From the NCBI GenBank assembly GCA_041394725.1, contig JAWKHR010000036.1, positions 3,049 to 67,048 on the forward strand: 64,000 nucleotides of DNA. The letters run 5' to 3'. The position numbers and the translations under genes are program-made. The number at the start of each line of letters is the position of its first letter. The stretch's first letter is position 1. Origin of the DNA: JAWKHR01 sp041394725 (lineage in GTDB: Bacteria; Acidobacteriota; Vicinamibacteria; Vicinamibacterales; SCN-69-37). This document shows positions 17,025 through 25,766 of this stretch, one piece after another. The notes beneath the pieces are model-generated. The model was not told where the DNA came from and made no database searches. It worked only from the letters and a program-made list of their open reading frames with translations.

Positions 17025-18278
17025 TCAGACGACGGTGCCGGGCTTCACGACTCCGCCCTTGGGCACGACGATGATGCCGTTGCGGATGTAGTAGCCGTCG
17101 CCGTCCACGTCCTGGATGTTCCGCTCGTTCACCAGCCGCGCGCCCTCGCCGATCCGCGCGTTCTTGTCCACGATCACGCGATCCAGCACCGCGTTCGGTC
17201 CGATCCCGAGCGGCAGCTCGCCCGGCGAGTCCTCGAAGTAGTCCGCACCCAGCAGGATCGACCGGCGCACCGTTGCGCCGCGGTGGATCGACGTCCGCAC
17301 GCCGACCACCGACTGTTCGATCGCGCAGGAGTCGCAGTAGGCGCCCTCCGCCACCAGGGCGTCGGTGATGCGGCAGTCGTGGATGCGCGCCGCCGGCAGG
17401 AAGCGCGGATGCGTGTAGATGGGGCGTCGCGGGTGGAAGAAGCTGAACGGCGCGTTGCGCTCCGTCAGCATCAGGTTGACGTCGTAGAACGACGTCACCG
17501 TGCCGACGTCGGCCCAGAAGCCGTCGAACATGTACGGGTGGACGCGGTGGGTGCCGAGCGCCTGCGGGATGATCTCCTTGCCGAAGTCCACCGCGCGGCT
17601 GCGCGCCAGGACCTCGCGCAGCACGTCGCGCGAGAAGACGTAGATCCCCATCGACGCCAGGAACGGCTTCTCGGCGCTCAGCCGCACCGCCGGCGACTGG
17701 CGCGGGGCGCTCGACCCGATCTCGGCCAGGCGGGCTTCGTCCGGCTTCTCCTCGAAGCCGGTGATCTGGCCCGACCCGTCGAAGAGGAAGATGCCCATCT
17801 GCGTCGCGTCGGACGGCGTGACCGGCTGGGCGGCGACGGTGATGTCGGCGTTGCGTTCGGCGTGGGCCTCGATGAGTTCGGCCAGGTCCATGCGGTAGAC
17901 GTGATCGCCGGCGAGGATCAGGTAGTACTCCGCCTCGATGTTGCGGAAGTGCCGGGCGGCACGGCGCACCGCGTCGGCCGTGCCCTGGAACCACTGCTCG
18001 CCCTCGGGCGTCTGTTCGGCGGCCAGCACCTCGACGAATCCGTCCGAGAACAGGTCCAGGCGGTAGGTCTGCGCGATGTGCCGGTTGAGCGACGCCGAGT
18101 TGTACTGCGTCAGCACGTAGATCCGCTCGAGGCCCGCGTGCAGGCAGTTGCTGAGCGGGATGTCGATCAGCCGGTACTTGCCGCCGATCGGCACCGCCGG
18201 CTTCGATCGCAGGTGGGTGAGCGGGAAGAGCCGGGTGCCGCGACCGCCGCCGAGGATGATCGTCAGGACGTCGTTCAT
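17025..18278 (-). CDS. glgC: Glucose-1-phosphate adenylyltransferase
   Basis: ADP-glucose pyrophosphorylase of about 417 residues, forming ADP-glucose for glycogen synthesis. Motifs: ILGGGRGTRLFPLT, KPAVPIGGKYRLIDIPLSNC, LAGDHVYRMD, GFEEKP, and WADVGTVTSFYD followed by a C-terminal left-handed beta-helix. Two in-frame ATGs exist (18287 and 18278); the second gives the usual MxDVLxIILGGG start. It is convergent with the SixA-like gene and divergent from the TonB receptor. Confidence 0.95.
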   Translation of the reverse strand: MNDVLTIILGGGRGTRLFPLTHLRSKPAVPIGGKYRLIDIPLSNCLHAGLERIYVLTQYNSASLNRHIAQTYRLDLFSDGFVEVLAAEQTPEGEQWFQGTADAVRRAARHFRNIEAEYYLILAGDHVYRMDLAELIEAHAERNADITVAAQPVTPSDATQMGIFLFDGSGQITGFEEKPDEARLAEIGSSAPRQSPAVRLSAEKPFLASMGIYVFSRDVLREVLARSRAVDFGKEIIPQALGTHRVHPYMFDGFWADVGTVTSFYDVNLMLTERNAPFSFFHPRRPIYTHPRFLPAARIHDCRITDALVAEGAYCDSCAIEQSVVGVRTSIHRGATVRRSILLGADYFEDSPGELPLGIGPNAVLDRVIVDKNARIGEGARLVNERNIQDVDGDGYYIRNGIIVVPKGGVVKPGTVV

Positions 18279-18705
18279 CGCGGTCATTCTACGCGACGGA
18301 CGGACGTGACCCGTCTCCGGATCTCTTTTTACGGCGCCGTGATCCCGCCGATACGGCGTCGTCACGAGCCCGTGCGAGAGTGAAGGTGTCGTCGGCGTCA
18401 GCCGGTGGCCGGTCGAGGGCGGGTGCGCCGCGGGCAGGATGTTCCGCGCCGCGACCCGAGGGTGCCTCGCCGTCCACCGCCTGCCGCCGGCGGTCCCCGC
18501 CCACGACGTCGTCGCTTCCTCCCAGCCATCATCCTTCGCCGACGCGTTCCCGGCCGCGCCGTTCACGAGATCGCGTCGAGGCCGCGCGCCCGCACTCGTC
18601 ACCCACCGTTAACCCGTCCGTCGCGCCGCCGTGATGCGCGTTCCCGATCATGGGCGCGGACGTCCGGACGCACGGTCCGGCCGCCAACCACAGAGGGGAC
18701 GACAG
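18279..18705. other. 427-bp divergent intergenic region
   Basis: This gap lies between glgC (minus) and the first TonB receptor (plus). I see no gene. A T-run with an ACGGCGCCGT palindrome occurs near 18325-18342, and a single GTTAACC half-site at 18608, about 98 bp before the receptor ATG, resembles one half of the Pho-box motif. The partner half-site is poor, so I do not call a box. Confidence 0.4.
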
Positions 18706-21417
18706 ATGACGCGAGTGCTGAGGGGAATGCTGGTCGCCGCGCTGCTGCTGGCCGGTGTCGCACCGGCCGGGGCGCAGGGCGCCGGGACGGGCATCGTGAC
18801 CGGGAAGGTGACCGACCAGCAGGGCGCGCCGCTGCCCGGCGCGCTGATCCGGGTCGAGGGAACGCCGCTCGTGACGGCGTCCGAGCGGACGGGCGACTTC
18901 CGCCTGACCGGCGTGCCCGCCGGCGATCGGAAGATCGTGGTGAGCTTCCTCGGGCGCGGCGAGAAGTCGTCCGCCGTGACGGTCGTCGCCGGCCGGGCCG
19001 TCACCGTGGACGTGACGCTCGACGCGGACCTGAACTACAGCGAGACGGTGACGGTGCAGGGCGACCAGACGATCGCCGAGGGCCAGGCGCGGGCGCTCAA
19101 CCAGCAGCGCACGGCGCTCAACATCACCAACGTGGTCGCGTCCGACCAGATCGGGAGCTTCCCGGACCCGAACGCGGCCGAAGCCGCGTCGCGCATCCCC
19201 GGCCTGTCGATCGCCCGCGACCAGGGCGAGGGCCGGTACGTGCTGATCCGTGGCACCGAGCCGCGCCTGAACTCGATGCTGATCGACGGCGAGCGGATCC
19301 CGGCGCCCGAGGGCGACGTCCGGCAGGTCGCGCTCGACGCGGTTCCCGCCGACCAGCTCCAGGCCATCGAGGTCTCGAAGGCGGTGACGCCCGACATGGA
19401 CGCCGACTCGATCGGCGGCGCCGTGAACCTCATCACGAAGCAGGCCGTGGGCCGGCCGACGCTCCTGTTCTCGGCCGCCGGCGGCTACAACGCGCTCCAG
19501 CGGAGCGGCGACCAGCAGCAGTTCTCGGGCACGGCCGGCGCGCGGTTCGGCGGCGGTCGGATCGGGCTGCTGGCCGGGTTCAGCGGATCCTCCCTCCATC
19601 GCGGGTCGGAGGACTTCGAGCCGGCGTACGACGACGGGGACCTCGACGACCTGCAGCTGCGCGACTACCAGATCCACCGGCAGCGCTACGGCTTCAACCT
19701 CACGGGCGACATCAAGGCGGGCCCGACCAGCCTGTTCACGATCAAGGGCATCTTCAACGAGTTCAAGGACTACGAGATCAACAACCGCCTCCGCTACCGG
19801 CCCGGCAACCGCCGGATCGAGCACGTCCTGAAGAACCGGAACCAGAACGAGCACATCCGGTCGCTGTCGTTCGGCGGCCAGCACACGCTGCAGAACGGCA
19901 CCGCCTTCGACTACAAGCTCGCGTGGGCGTCGTCGGAGGAGAACCAGCCGGATCGGCTCGACACGATCTTCCGCCAGACCGGGATCGACTTCTCGCCCAA
20001 CGTCTCGGCCGACTTCATCGACCCGGAGAACATCCAGGCCAATCCGTCGGCCAACGACCCGTCGAAGGCGAAGCTGAACGCCTGGGAGGCCGAGATCTTC
20101 GACACGACCGACCGCGACGTGACCGCCTCGTTCAACTACCAGCGGCCGCTGCGCACGGGGGCGTCGAACGCGATCTTCCTGAAGCTGGGTGCCAAGGTGA
20201 AGGACAAGGCCAAGCAGCGCGACAACCAGCTGCTCGTGGGTGAGCCGACGAGCACGGTCCTCTTCCCGCAGCTCCAGGACACCAGCTTCGACAACAGCCG
20301 GTACCTCGACTTCTTCCCGGCCGGCTACCCGTCGTTTCCCGGCATCGACCCCGCCGCGTCGCGGGCGGCATACAACGCCCTGCCGCCGGGCGCGATCGAG
20401 ATCGACCACGAGGGGGACGCCGAGACCTACGACGCGAGCGAGACCGTCGCGGCGGCCTACGCGATGCTCCAGATCTACGCCGGGCCGCGCCTGACGATCC
20501 TGCCGGGCTTCCGGTTCGAGAACACGAAGGTGGACTACACCGGGTACGAGGTCCTGTACAACGACGACGGGGACTACGAGTCCACGCGGCCGGTGAGCGG
20601 CGGCGATACGAACGGCTTCTTCCTGCCGGGCTTCCACCTGCGCTACGCGATCGACGACGCGACGAACGTCCGCGCCGCCTACACGCGCACGCTGGCGCGG
20701 CCGAACTACTACGACCTGGTGCCCTACCAGCTCGTCTTCCAGGAGGACGGCGACATCGAGCGGGGGAACCCGACGCTGAAGCCGACCGTGTCGAACAACC
20801 TCGACTTCCTGGTCGAGCACTACTTCGAGTCGGTCGGCATCATCTCCGGCGGCGTGTTCTACAAGAACCTGAACGACTACATCTACGTGTTCCGCAGCCA
20901 GGAGCAGGCGTTCGGGTCGCTCTACGCGGTCACGCAGCCGCAGAACGGCGAGAGCGCGAGCCTGTGGGGCCTGGAGCTGGCGTTCCAGAACCAGCTCCGG
21001 TTCCTGCCCGGACCGCTCGACGGCATCGGGGTCTACGTCAACTACACGCTGACCGACTCGTCGGCCTCGTTCCCGGAGCGCCTCGAGGACGCCACGCTGC
21101 CCGGCCAGTCGCGCCACGTCGGCAACGTCGCGATCTCCTATGAGAAGCGCGGGTTCTCGGCGCGCGCGTCGTGGAACTTCCACGGGAAGTACATCGACGA
21201 GGTGGGCGAGGACGCGAGCGGCGACGTGTACTACGACAACCACACGCAGCTCGACCTGCACGTGAGCCAGCGCCTGACGCGGAACATCCGCGCCTACGCC
21301 GACTTCCTCAACCTCACGAACGCGCCGCTGCGCTACTACATCGGTTCGACGAACCGGCCGATCCAGCAGGAGTACTATCGCTGGTGGACCGCGTTCGGCG
21401 TGAAGATGAACTGGTAG
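18706..21417 (+). CDS. TonB-dependent receptor with CarboxypepD_reg domain (phytase-linked)
   Basis: Outer-membrane TonB-dependent transporter of 903 residues. The ATG is preceded by AGAGGGGAC. A signal peptide ends near PAGAQG. An Ig-like carboxypeptidase regulatory domain (about 27-110, GxVTDQQGAPLPGALI) is followed by a plug (about 130-250, with VLIRGTEPRLNSMLIDGE and DADSIGGAVNLITK) and a 22-strand barrel ending in an aromatic residue (VKMNW). A strong hairpin terminator lies 5 bp downstream and the phytase gene starts 108 bp later. The likely substrate is an organophosphate such as a phytate breakdown product, inferred from that neighbour. Confidence 0.93.
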   Translation: MTRVLRGMLVAALLLAGVAPAGAQGAGTGIVTGKVTDQQGAPLPGALIRVEGTPLVTASERTGDFRLTGVPAGDRKIVVSFLGRGEKSSAVTVVAGRAVTVDVTLDADLNYSETVTVQGDQTIAEGQARALNQQRTALNITNVVASDQIGSFPDPNAAEAASRIPGLSIARDQGEGRYVLIRGTEPRLNSMLIDGERIPAPEGDVRQVALDAVPADQLQAIEVSKAVTPDMDADSIGGAVNLITKQAVGRPTLLFSAAGGYNALQRSGDQQQFSGTAGARFGGGRIGLLAGFSGSSLHRGSEDFEPAYDDGDLDDLQLRDYQIHRQRYGFNLTGDIKAGPTSLFTIKGIFNEFKDYEINNRLRYRPGNRRIEHVLKNRNQNEHIRSLSFGGQHTLQNGTAFDYKLAWASSEENQPDRLDTIFRQTGIDFSPNVSADFIDPENIQANPSANDPSKAKLNAWEAEIFDTTDRDVTASFNYQRPLRTGASNAIFLKLGAKVKDKAKQRDNQLLVGEPTSTVLFPQLQDTSFDNSRYLDFFPAGYPSFPGIDPAASRAAYNALPPGAIEIDHEGDAETYDASETVAAAYAMLQIYAGPRLTILPGFRFENTKVDYTGYEVLYNDDGDYESTRPVSGGDTNGFFLPGFHLRYAIDDATNVRAAYTRTLARPNYYDLVPYQLVFQEDGDIERGNPTLKPTVSNNLDFLVEHYFESVGIISGGVFYKNLNDYIYVFRSQEQAFGSLYAVTQPQNGESASLWGLELAFQNQLRFLPGPLDGIGVYVNYTLTDSSASFPERLEDATLPGQSRHVGNVAISYEKRGFSARASWNFHGKYIDEVGEDASGDVYYDNHTQLDLHVSQRLTRNIRAYADFLNLTNAPLRYYIGSTNRPIQQEYYRWWTAFGVKMNW

Positions 21418-21422
21418 GTTCG

Positions 21423-21454
21423 CCGGGGGCCGGGTCGCGGGACCCGGCCCCCGG
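21423..21454 (+). terminator. Hairpin terminator after the TonB receptor
   Basis: A perfect 14-bp stem (21423-21436 with 21441-21454, CCGGGGGCCGGGTC arm) has a 4-nt loop and is followed by TTCGTT. It starts 5 bp after the stop codon. It is probably a partial terminator, since the phytase has no other clear promoter. Confidence 0.75.
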
Positions 21455-21524
21455 TTCGTTCCCGCCCCGGAGGCGCCATCCCGCCTCCTTCCCGCACCGT
21501 GTCGCACCGCTCGGAGGCCTCGCC

Positions 21525-22701
21525 ATGTCTGTCACCCCCGGATTGCCGGCGCCCCGTCGCGGCCGCCGCCTGGTCGTCGTGCTCGCCGCCGGCCTCGTCG
21601 CCTCGTGCGGCCGGGCGGTACCCGCGGACGAGCCGGCCGCGCCCGCGTCGTCCGCGGCGTCCGCGGCCGTCATCCTCCACGACGGCCGGCCCGATCGCGC
21701 CCGCGCTTGCCACCGAGGCCGTCCCGGACGACCCGGACGACCCCGCCGTGTGGCGGCATCCGACGGCGCCCGCCCGCAGCCTGATCCTCGGTACCAACAA
21801 GATTGCCGCGCCCGGCGGCGCGCTCGTCGTCTTCGGCCTCGACGGCCGGATCCGCCAGACGATCGCCGGTCTCGACCGCCCGAACAACGTGGACGTCGAG
21901 TACGGCCTCGCGCTGGGCGACCGCCGCGTGGACGTGGCCATCGTCACCGAACGCCTGCAGCACCGCCTGCGCCTGTTTGCCATCGACGCCGACACGGGGC
22001 AGCTCTCCGATCTCGCGTCCGTGCCCGTGCTCGAGGGTGAGACCGGGGACCGCGCCGAGCCGATGGGCATCGCGGCCTACCGGCGTCCCGCCGACGGCGC
22101 CGTGTTCGCGATCGTGGCGCCGAAGGGCGGGGGGCCGACCGGCTACCTCGCGCAGTACCGGCTCGAGGGCCACGCCGATGGCACCGTGACCGGCACGCTG
22201 GTGCGGCGGTTCGGGCACTTCTCCGAGCGCGGACCGGCCCCCGGCGAAGCGGGCGAGATCGAGGCCGTCGTCGTCGACGATGCGCTCGGCTGGGTGTATT
22301 ACGCGGATGAACGTTACGGGATTCACAAGTGGGCCGCGGATCCGGATTCGCCGGACGCGGGCCGCGAGCTGGCGGTCTTCGGGCTCGAGGGCTACGAGCG
22401 CGATCGCGAGGGGCTGGCGATCTACGCCCGACCGGACGGCACGGGCTACCTGGTGTCGGTGGATCAGATCCCGGGCGGGTCGATCCTGCGTGTCTACCGC
22501 CGCGAGGGCCGCCCTGGCGCGCCGCACGACCACTCGGAGGTGGTCGGGGTGATCCGCACCCCGGCCGACGAGACCGACGGTCTGGACGTCGCCTCGGAGG
22601 CCTTCCCGGGCTTCCCGCACGGGCTCGTCGTGATGATGAACAGCGGTCCCCGCGACTTCCTCGTTTTCGATTGGGAGGCGGTCGGAACGGGCCTGAAATG
22701 A
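21525..22701 (+). CDS. phy: Beta-propeller phytase, lipoprotein, one frameshift
   Basis: 3-phytase of the beta-propeller type, releasing phosphate from phytate outside the cytoplasm. The ATG at 21525 has CGGAGG upstream and begins a lipoprotein signal (VVVLAAGLVASC). The mature part from about 21700 has family motifs: DDPDDPAVWRHP, NNVDVEYG, EPMGIAAYR, EAVVVDDALGWVYYADE, GIHKW, DREGLAIY and VSDQIPGG-like VSVDQIPGG. Signal and mature domain are in different frames; a single extra base in GGCCGGCCC near 21683 would account for this. It lies directly behind a TonB receptor in the phosphate region. Confidence 0.85.
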
Positions 22702-22715
22702 GGGCCTTCCGTCCT

Positions 22716-22733
22716 GTTACACAGAGTTTACAC
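22716..22733 (+). promoter_or_regulatory. Candidate Pho box upstream of the small protein gene
   Basis: GTTACAC-AGAG-TTTACAC, 7-bp half-sites in 11-bp register, lies 60 bp before the ATG at 22793 and just after the phytase stop. It reads in the direction of the downstream gene, as at pstS and DUF47. Confidence 0.55.
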
Positions 22734-22792
22734 AGGCCCGAAGGCGCACTGGGGTATTGATCGTGACGCACGCCCGCAAGGAGTCCTACATC

Positions 22793-23002
22793 ATGTTTTC
22801 CCGTGAACGCGTCGAGGCCGGCCACACGCATCGTTTCACCGTCACGCGTGGCGAGGTCGGCTGGGACGTGCGTGAAGAGCGCGACAGCGAGATCGTCAAG
22901 GAGATCACGTACAGCGATTGGCACCGCGTGGAGCGGGCCATGATGGTCTTCGAGCTCGGTGACCAGCTGGCGGCGGCCCGGGCGGGCTCCGCCGTCTCGT
23001 AG
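22793..23002 (+). CDS. Small hypothetical protein, possible Pho-regulon member
   Basis: The product has 69 residues, soluble and charged, with no signal or membrane segment. The ATG at 22793 is chosen because AAGGAG lies 9 bp upstream; a TTG at 22757 would add 12 residues. It has a beta-strand-like start (HTHRFTVTRGEVGWDVREE) and a helical end (DWHRVERAMMVFELGDQLAAA). I do not recognise a family. It is a single gene, convergent with the response regulator, with its own Pho-box-like site, so it may be a phosphate-starvation protein. Confidence 0.65.
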   Translation: MFSRERVEAGHTHRFTVTRGEVGWDVREERDSEIVKEITYSDWHRVERAMMVFELGDQLAAARAGSAVS

Positions 23003-23012
23003 CGGACCGGCC

Positions 23013-23729
23013 TCAGTCGGCCGGCGCCGAGCCCGCGGTCGGCTCGACGAACCGGTAGCCCAGCCCCACGACCGTCTCGATCTGCTGCCCGGCCGGGCCG
23101 AGCTTGGCCCGCAGGCGGCCGACGTGCACGTCCACCGATCGCGTCTCGATGAACCGGTCGTAGCCCCACACCCGCTCCAGCAGGCGGTCGCGCGACAGCA
23201 CGCGATTCCGGTTCTCCACCAGGCACTTCAACAGCTCGAACTCCCGGCGCGTGAGCTTCACGGGCTGGCCGTCAACGGCCACCTGGACGGCGTCGAAGTC
23301 GGCGAACAGGTGCGCGTCATGGTAGGGCAGCGGCGTCGGCTCGCCCGTCTGCCGCCGGCGGAGCACCGCGCGGACGCGGGCGGAGAGCTCGCGCAGGCTG
23401 AAGGGCTTGGTGACGTAGTCGTCGGCGCCCATGTCGAGGCCGGCGACGCGGTCGGCCTCGGCGACCTTGGCGGTGAGCATGATGATGGGCAGCTGCGCCG
23501 TGCGGGGCTTGGACCGCACGAGGCGGCAGACCTCGAGCCCGCTGATCTGCGGCAGGTTCAGGTCCAGGATCATCAGGTCGGGCGTGCGGGCCGAGACGGC
23601 CTGCAGCGCCAGGTCGCCGGTCGAGGCGATTTCGACGCTCGTGTCGCCCTCGCGCTCCAGCGTGTGCTTGATCAGGCCGGCGATGTCGGCTTCGTCCTCG
23701 ACGACCAGGATGCGGGTCTGTGATGGCAC
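23013..23729 (-). CDS. PhoB/OmpR-type response regulator (orphan)
   Basis: Response regulator of 238 residues. The N-terminal receiver has acidic pocket VVEDEAD, phospho-acceptor Asp in LMILDLNLP, and Lys in YVTKPFS. The C-terminal winged helix (about 135-230) has RREFELLKCLVENRNRV, ERVWGYD, SVDVHVGRLRAKL and GLGYRFV. No histidine kinase is adjacent; a PhoB-PhoR pair lies 9 kb away. A Pho-box-like repeat lies 99 bp upstream. It could be a second PhoB-like regulator of this region or a cross-talking paralogue. Confidence 0.92.
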   Translation of the reverse strand: MPSQTRILVVEDEADIAGLIKHTLEREGDTSVEIASTGDLALQAVSARTPDLMILDLNLPQISGLEVCRLVRSKPRTAQLPIIMLTAKVAEADRVAGLDMGADDYVTKPFSLRELSARVRAVLRRRQTGEPTPLPYHDAHLFADFDAVQVAVDGQPVKLTRREFELLKCLVENRNRVLSRDRLLERVWGYDRFIETRSVDVHVGRLRAKLGPAGQQIETVVGLGYRFVEPTAGSAPAD

Positions 23730-23827
23730 TCCCAGGACTCCTCGCGTGCCGGCAGTCCGCCGCGCGGCGGGCCGGGACGCTGCACCCTCAGGCTATGGGG
23801 CCGGCGTTTCCCGGTCGTATCGGGCCG

Positions 23828-23845
23828 GTTAAATGTCGGTTACGT
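23828..23845. promoter_or_regulatory. Candidate Pho box upstream of the orphan regulator
   Basis: GTTAAAT-GTCG-GTTACGT on the plus strand, half-sites in 11-bp register, lies 99 bp upstream of the regulator start. Orientation is opposite to the gene, unlike the pstS, DUF47 and small-protein sites, so support is weaker. Confidence 0.45.
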
Positions 23846-23858
23846 CGCCCGCGGACGG

Positions 23859-24425
23859 TCAGTCCACGATGTAGCTGTAGACCTTCCACTGTCCGCCCGC
23901 CTCGAGGAGGGAACCGAACAGGCGCAGGTCCTCCGTCCGGCCGTCCGCGTGGCGGACCGAGACGACGGTCTTGGCGTGGATGCGGAACGTGCCGTAGTCG
24001 GTGGTGGCGCCGAGAAAACGCACGCGCTCCACGGTCATCGGCTGCCCGCCGTAGTCCTCGAGCGCCTGGCCGAGGTAGCCGCGGCTCTTCGTGTGCGTGT
24101 CGCTCCAGACGTAGTCGGGCGGCATGCCGAACTCGGGTCGGGACGTCGGCAGCGCCGGCCACACCGTGTCCATGAATTCGTCCTCGGAGACGGCCAGCGC
24201 CTCGAGGGTCGTGACGTCGCGCGTGGCCAGGGCCCGCACCACGGCCTCGGCCGCGGCGTGCTCGGAGGGCTGCAGGTGGGCGAACCGCGAGGCTCCGCCG
24301 CCACAGCCGGCGGCGACGGCCATCGCCGCGACGACGGACAGGAGGACCGAGCGGAGGCTGAACAGGAGCGTGGGAGCCACCCAGGGGTCGAGGTGGCTCC
24401 CACGCGTCGTGCGGAGGCAGGGCAT
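23859..24425 (-). CDS. Hypothetical lipoprotein
   Basis: The product has about 188 residues from ATG 24425. A GTG at 24380 (173 residues) is an attractive alternative because it avoids a 14-bp hairpin in the first part. It has a signal peptide with a lipobox (VAAGC). The mature part has an alternating helix/strand pattern like SnoaL/NTF2-type small lipoproteins: EAVVRALATRDVTTLEALAV, then strands ending QWKVYSYIVD. It follows the secreted beta-helix gene by 11 bp and may be in its transcript. Function unknown. Confidence 0.65.
   Translation of the reverse strand: MPCLRTTRGSHLDPWVAPTLLFSLRSVLLSVVAAMAVAAGCGGGASRFAHLQPSEHAAAEAVVRALATRDVTTLEALAVSEDEFMDTVWPALPTSRPEFGMPPDYVWSDTHTKSRGYLGQALEDYGGQPMTVERVRFLGATTDYGTFRIHAKTVVSVRHADGRTEDLRLFGSLLEAGGQWKVYSYIVD
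24368..24405 (-). terminator. 14-bp GC-rich hairpin after the beta-helix gene
   Basis: The perfect stem 24368-24381/24392-24405 (arm GCGTGGGAGCCACC) with a 10-nt loop starts 31 bp past the stop of the 24437-25753 gene on the minus strand. There is no U-tract, so it may be an attenuator or a processing site rather than a strong terminator. Confidence 0.5.
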
Positions 24426-24436
24426 TCGGGTCGGAC

Positions 24437-25753
24437 TCACTTCTGCACGAAGTACGTCCAGCCGCGCGTCCAGTCGTCGGTCACGTTCGGGCCCATCGCG
24501 CCGAGGAACAGGGCGACGTCGAAGAAGCCGTCGGCGGGCGGGATGGCCGGCGCCTGCGTCAGCGCGGGCGAGCCCGGCATCGGACGGAAGTCCGGCGCGG
24601 TCAGGTTGAACGGCGCGACGAGCATCGGATCCACCTGCGTGACGGTGCCGCCGGCGTTGGCGATGAGCGGCGCGGCCAGGCTGTTCCACGGGCTGTTGTT
24701 GCCGAAGATGATGCCGTGGGTCGTCTGGAGCGTGCCGAGCGTGATCTGCTCCTGCGTCGAGGTGTTGCGGACGTCGATCGCGTCGCTGCGCCAGCCCATC
24801 AGGATGAAGTTCCGGATGATGCCGGCCGTGCCCTCCCGCAGGCGCATGCCGTCGGTGCCTTCCGGCCCGTAGGCGCTGGTGCGATCGCCCACGAAGGTGA
24901 CGTTGTAGACCTGGGGCGCCGATCGGGGCAGCAGGTCGTTGTTGTTGCCGTTGTTGTCCGCCTCGATGCCGTTGTCCGCGTCGTCGCCGCGCTGGAGGAC
25001 GATCCCGAACTGGAGGCGCCCGCGCCAGCCGAAGGTCCAGTCGAAGTTGTCGTCACCGCTGTTGGTCAGGATCACGTGCTTGGCGTCCACGGCGCCGCCG
25101 AAGAACTCCATCCCGTCGTCCTTGTTCATGTGGACCTGGATGTGATCGACGACGGTGCCGCGCCCGACGGCCTGGAACGCGATGCCGTTCAGCTCGTTGT
25201 CCGGGCTGAACTCGATGCCGGCGAACTCGACGCGGACGTACTGCAGGATGCCGGAACTGTCGTCGTCGTTGGTGCCGCCGTACTGGCCCGTGGAGCCCTC
25301 GCCGATGCCGACGCCGCCGGGCAGGTTGACCCGCGCTCGGCCGTTGAGGATCAGGCCGCCCCAGTCACCGCGGTTGCGGAAGCCGACCGGCTGATCGGAC
25401 GTCATCACGATGGGCTGGGCCGCCGTGCCGATCGCGATGATCTGCGCGCCGCGCTCGATGACGAGCGTGCCGCGGGTCGCCGTTTCGCCGATGACCTTCG
25501 TGCCGGACTCGATCGTGAGCCGCGAGGGCTCGCCGAAGAAGACCGCGCCGCGGATCACCCAGTAGGTGTCGCGCGTGAAGGTCACGTTCTGCGTGAAGCG
25601 CCCGCGGACGACGCGGACCGGCTTGTCGATGCCGGGCACGGTGCGCGGCGAGCTGATCTGGCCCGCCTGCGTGTAGACCGTCGCCTGCTGCCAGGACATG
25701 ACGGTGGCGATGGCGACCGCCATCGCGAGGCTGAGTTTCACGAGATTCCGCAT
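24437..25753 (-). CDS. Secreted parallel beta-helix protein, receptor-linked
   Basis: The product is a 438-residue exported protein. The signal peptide ends around residue 30, and repeats rich in Gly/Asn/Asp follow, of right-handed beta-helix type: LTIESGTKVIGE, GTLVIERGAQIIAIG, DWGGLILNGRA, LQYVRVEFAG, NELNGIAFQAVGRGTVVDHIQVH, and MNKDDGMEFFGG. Similar proteins sit next to TonB receptors in many Gram-negatives, but their ligand is unknown to me. It follows the second TonB receptor by 13 bp, so the two are one unit. Given the region, a phosphorus-containing ligand is a fair guess, not shown by sequence. Confidence 0.82.
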   Translation of the reverse strand: MRNLVKLSLAMAVAIATVMSWQQATVYTQAGQISSPRTVPGIDKPVRVVRGRFTQNVTFTRDTYWVIRGAVFFGEPSRLTIESGTKVIGETATRGTLVIERGAQIIAIGTAAQPIVMTSDQPVGFRNRGDWGGLILNGRARVNLPGGVGIGEGSTGQYGGTNDDDSSGILQYVRVEFAGIEFSPDNELNGIAFQAVGRGTVVDHIQVHMNKDDGMEFFGGAVDAKHVILTNSGDDNFDWTFGWRGRLQFGIVLQRGDDADNGIEADNNGNNNDLLPRSAPQVYNVTFVGDRTSAYGPEGTDGMRLREGTAGIIRNFILMGWRSDAIDVRNTSTQEQITLGTLQTTHGIIFGNNSPWNSLAAPLIANAGGTVTQVDPMLVAPFNLTAPDFRPMPGSPALTQAPAIPPADGFFDVALFLGAMGPNVTDDWTRGWTYFVQK

Positions 25754-25766
25754 GAGGACGTGTCTC

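Noticed and set aside
18597..18616. Pho box upstream of the first TonB receptor
   Set aside because: Half-sites GTCACCC and GTTAACC are 10 bp apart, not 11, so it is out of register with the other sites.
18529..21507. 992-codon minus-strand open frame over the TonB receptor
   Set aside because: Antisense shadow; the plus-strand receptor has signal peptide, plug and barrel motifs.
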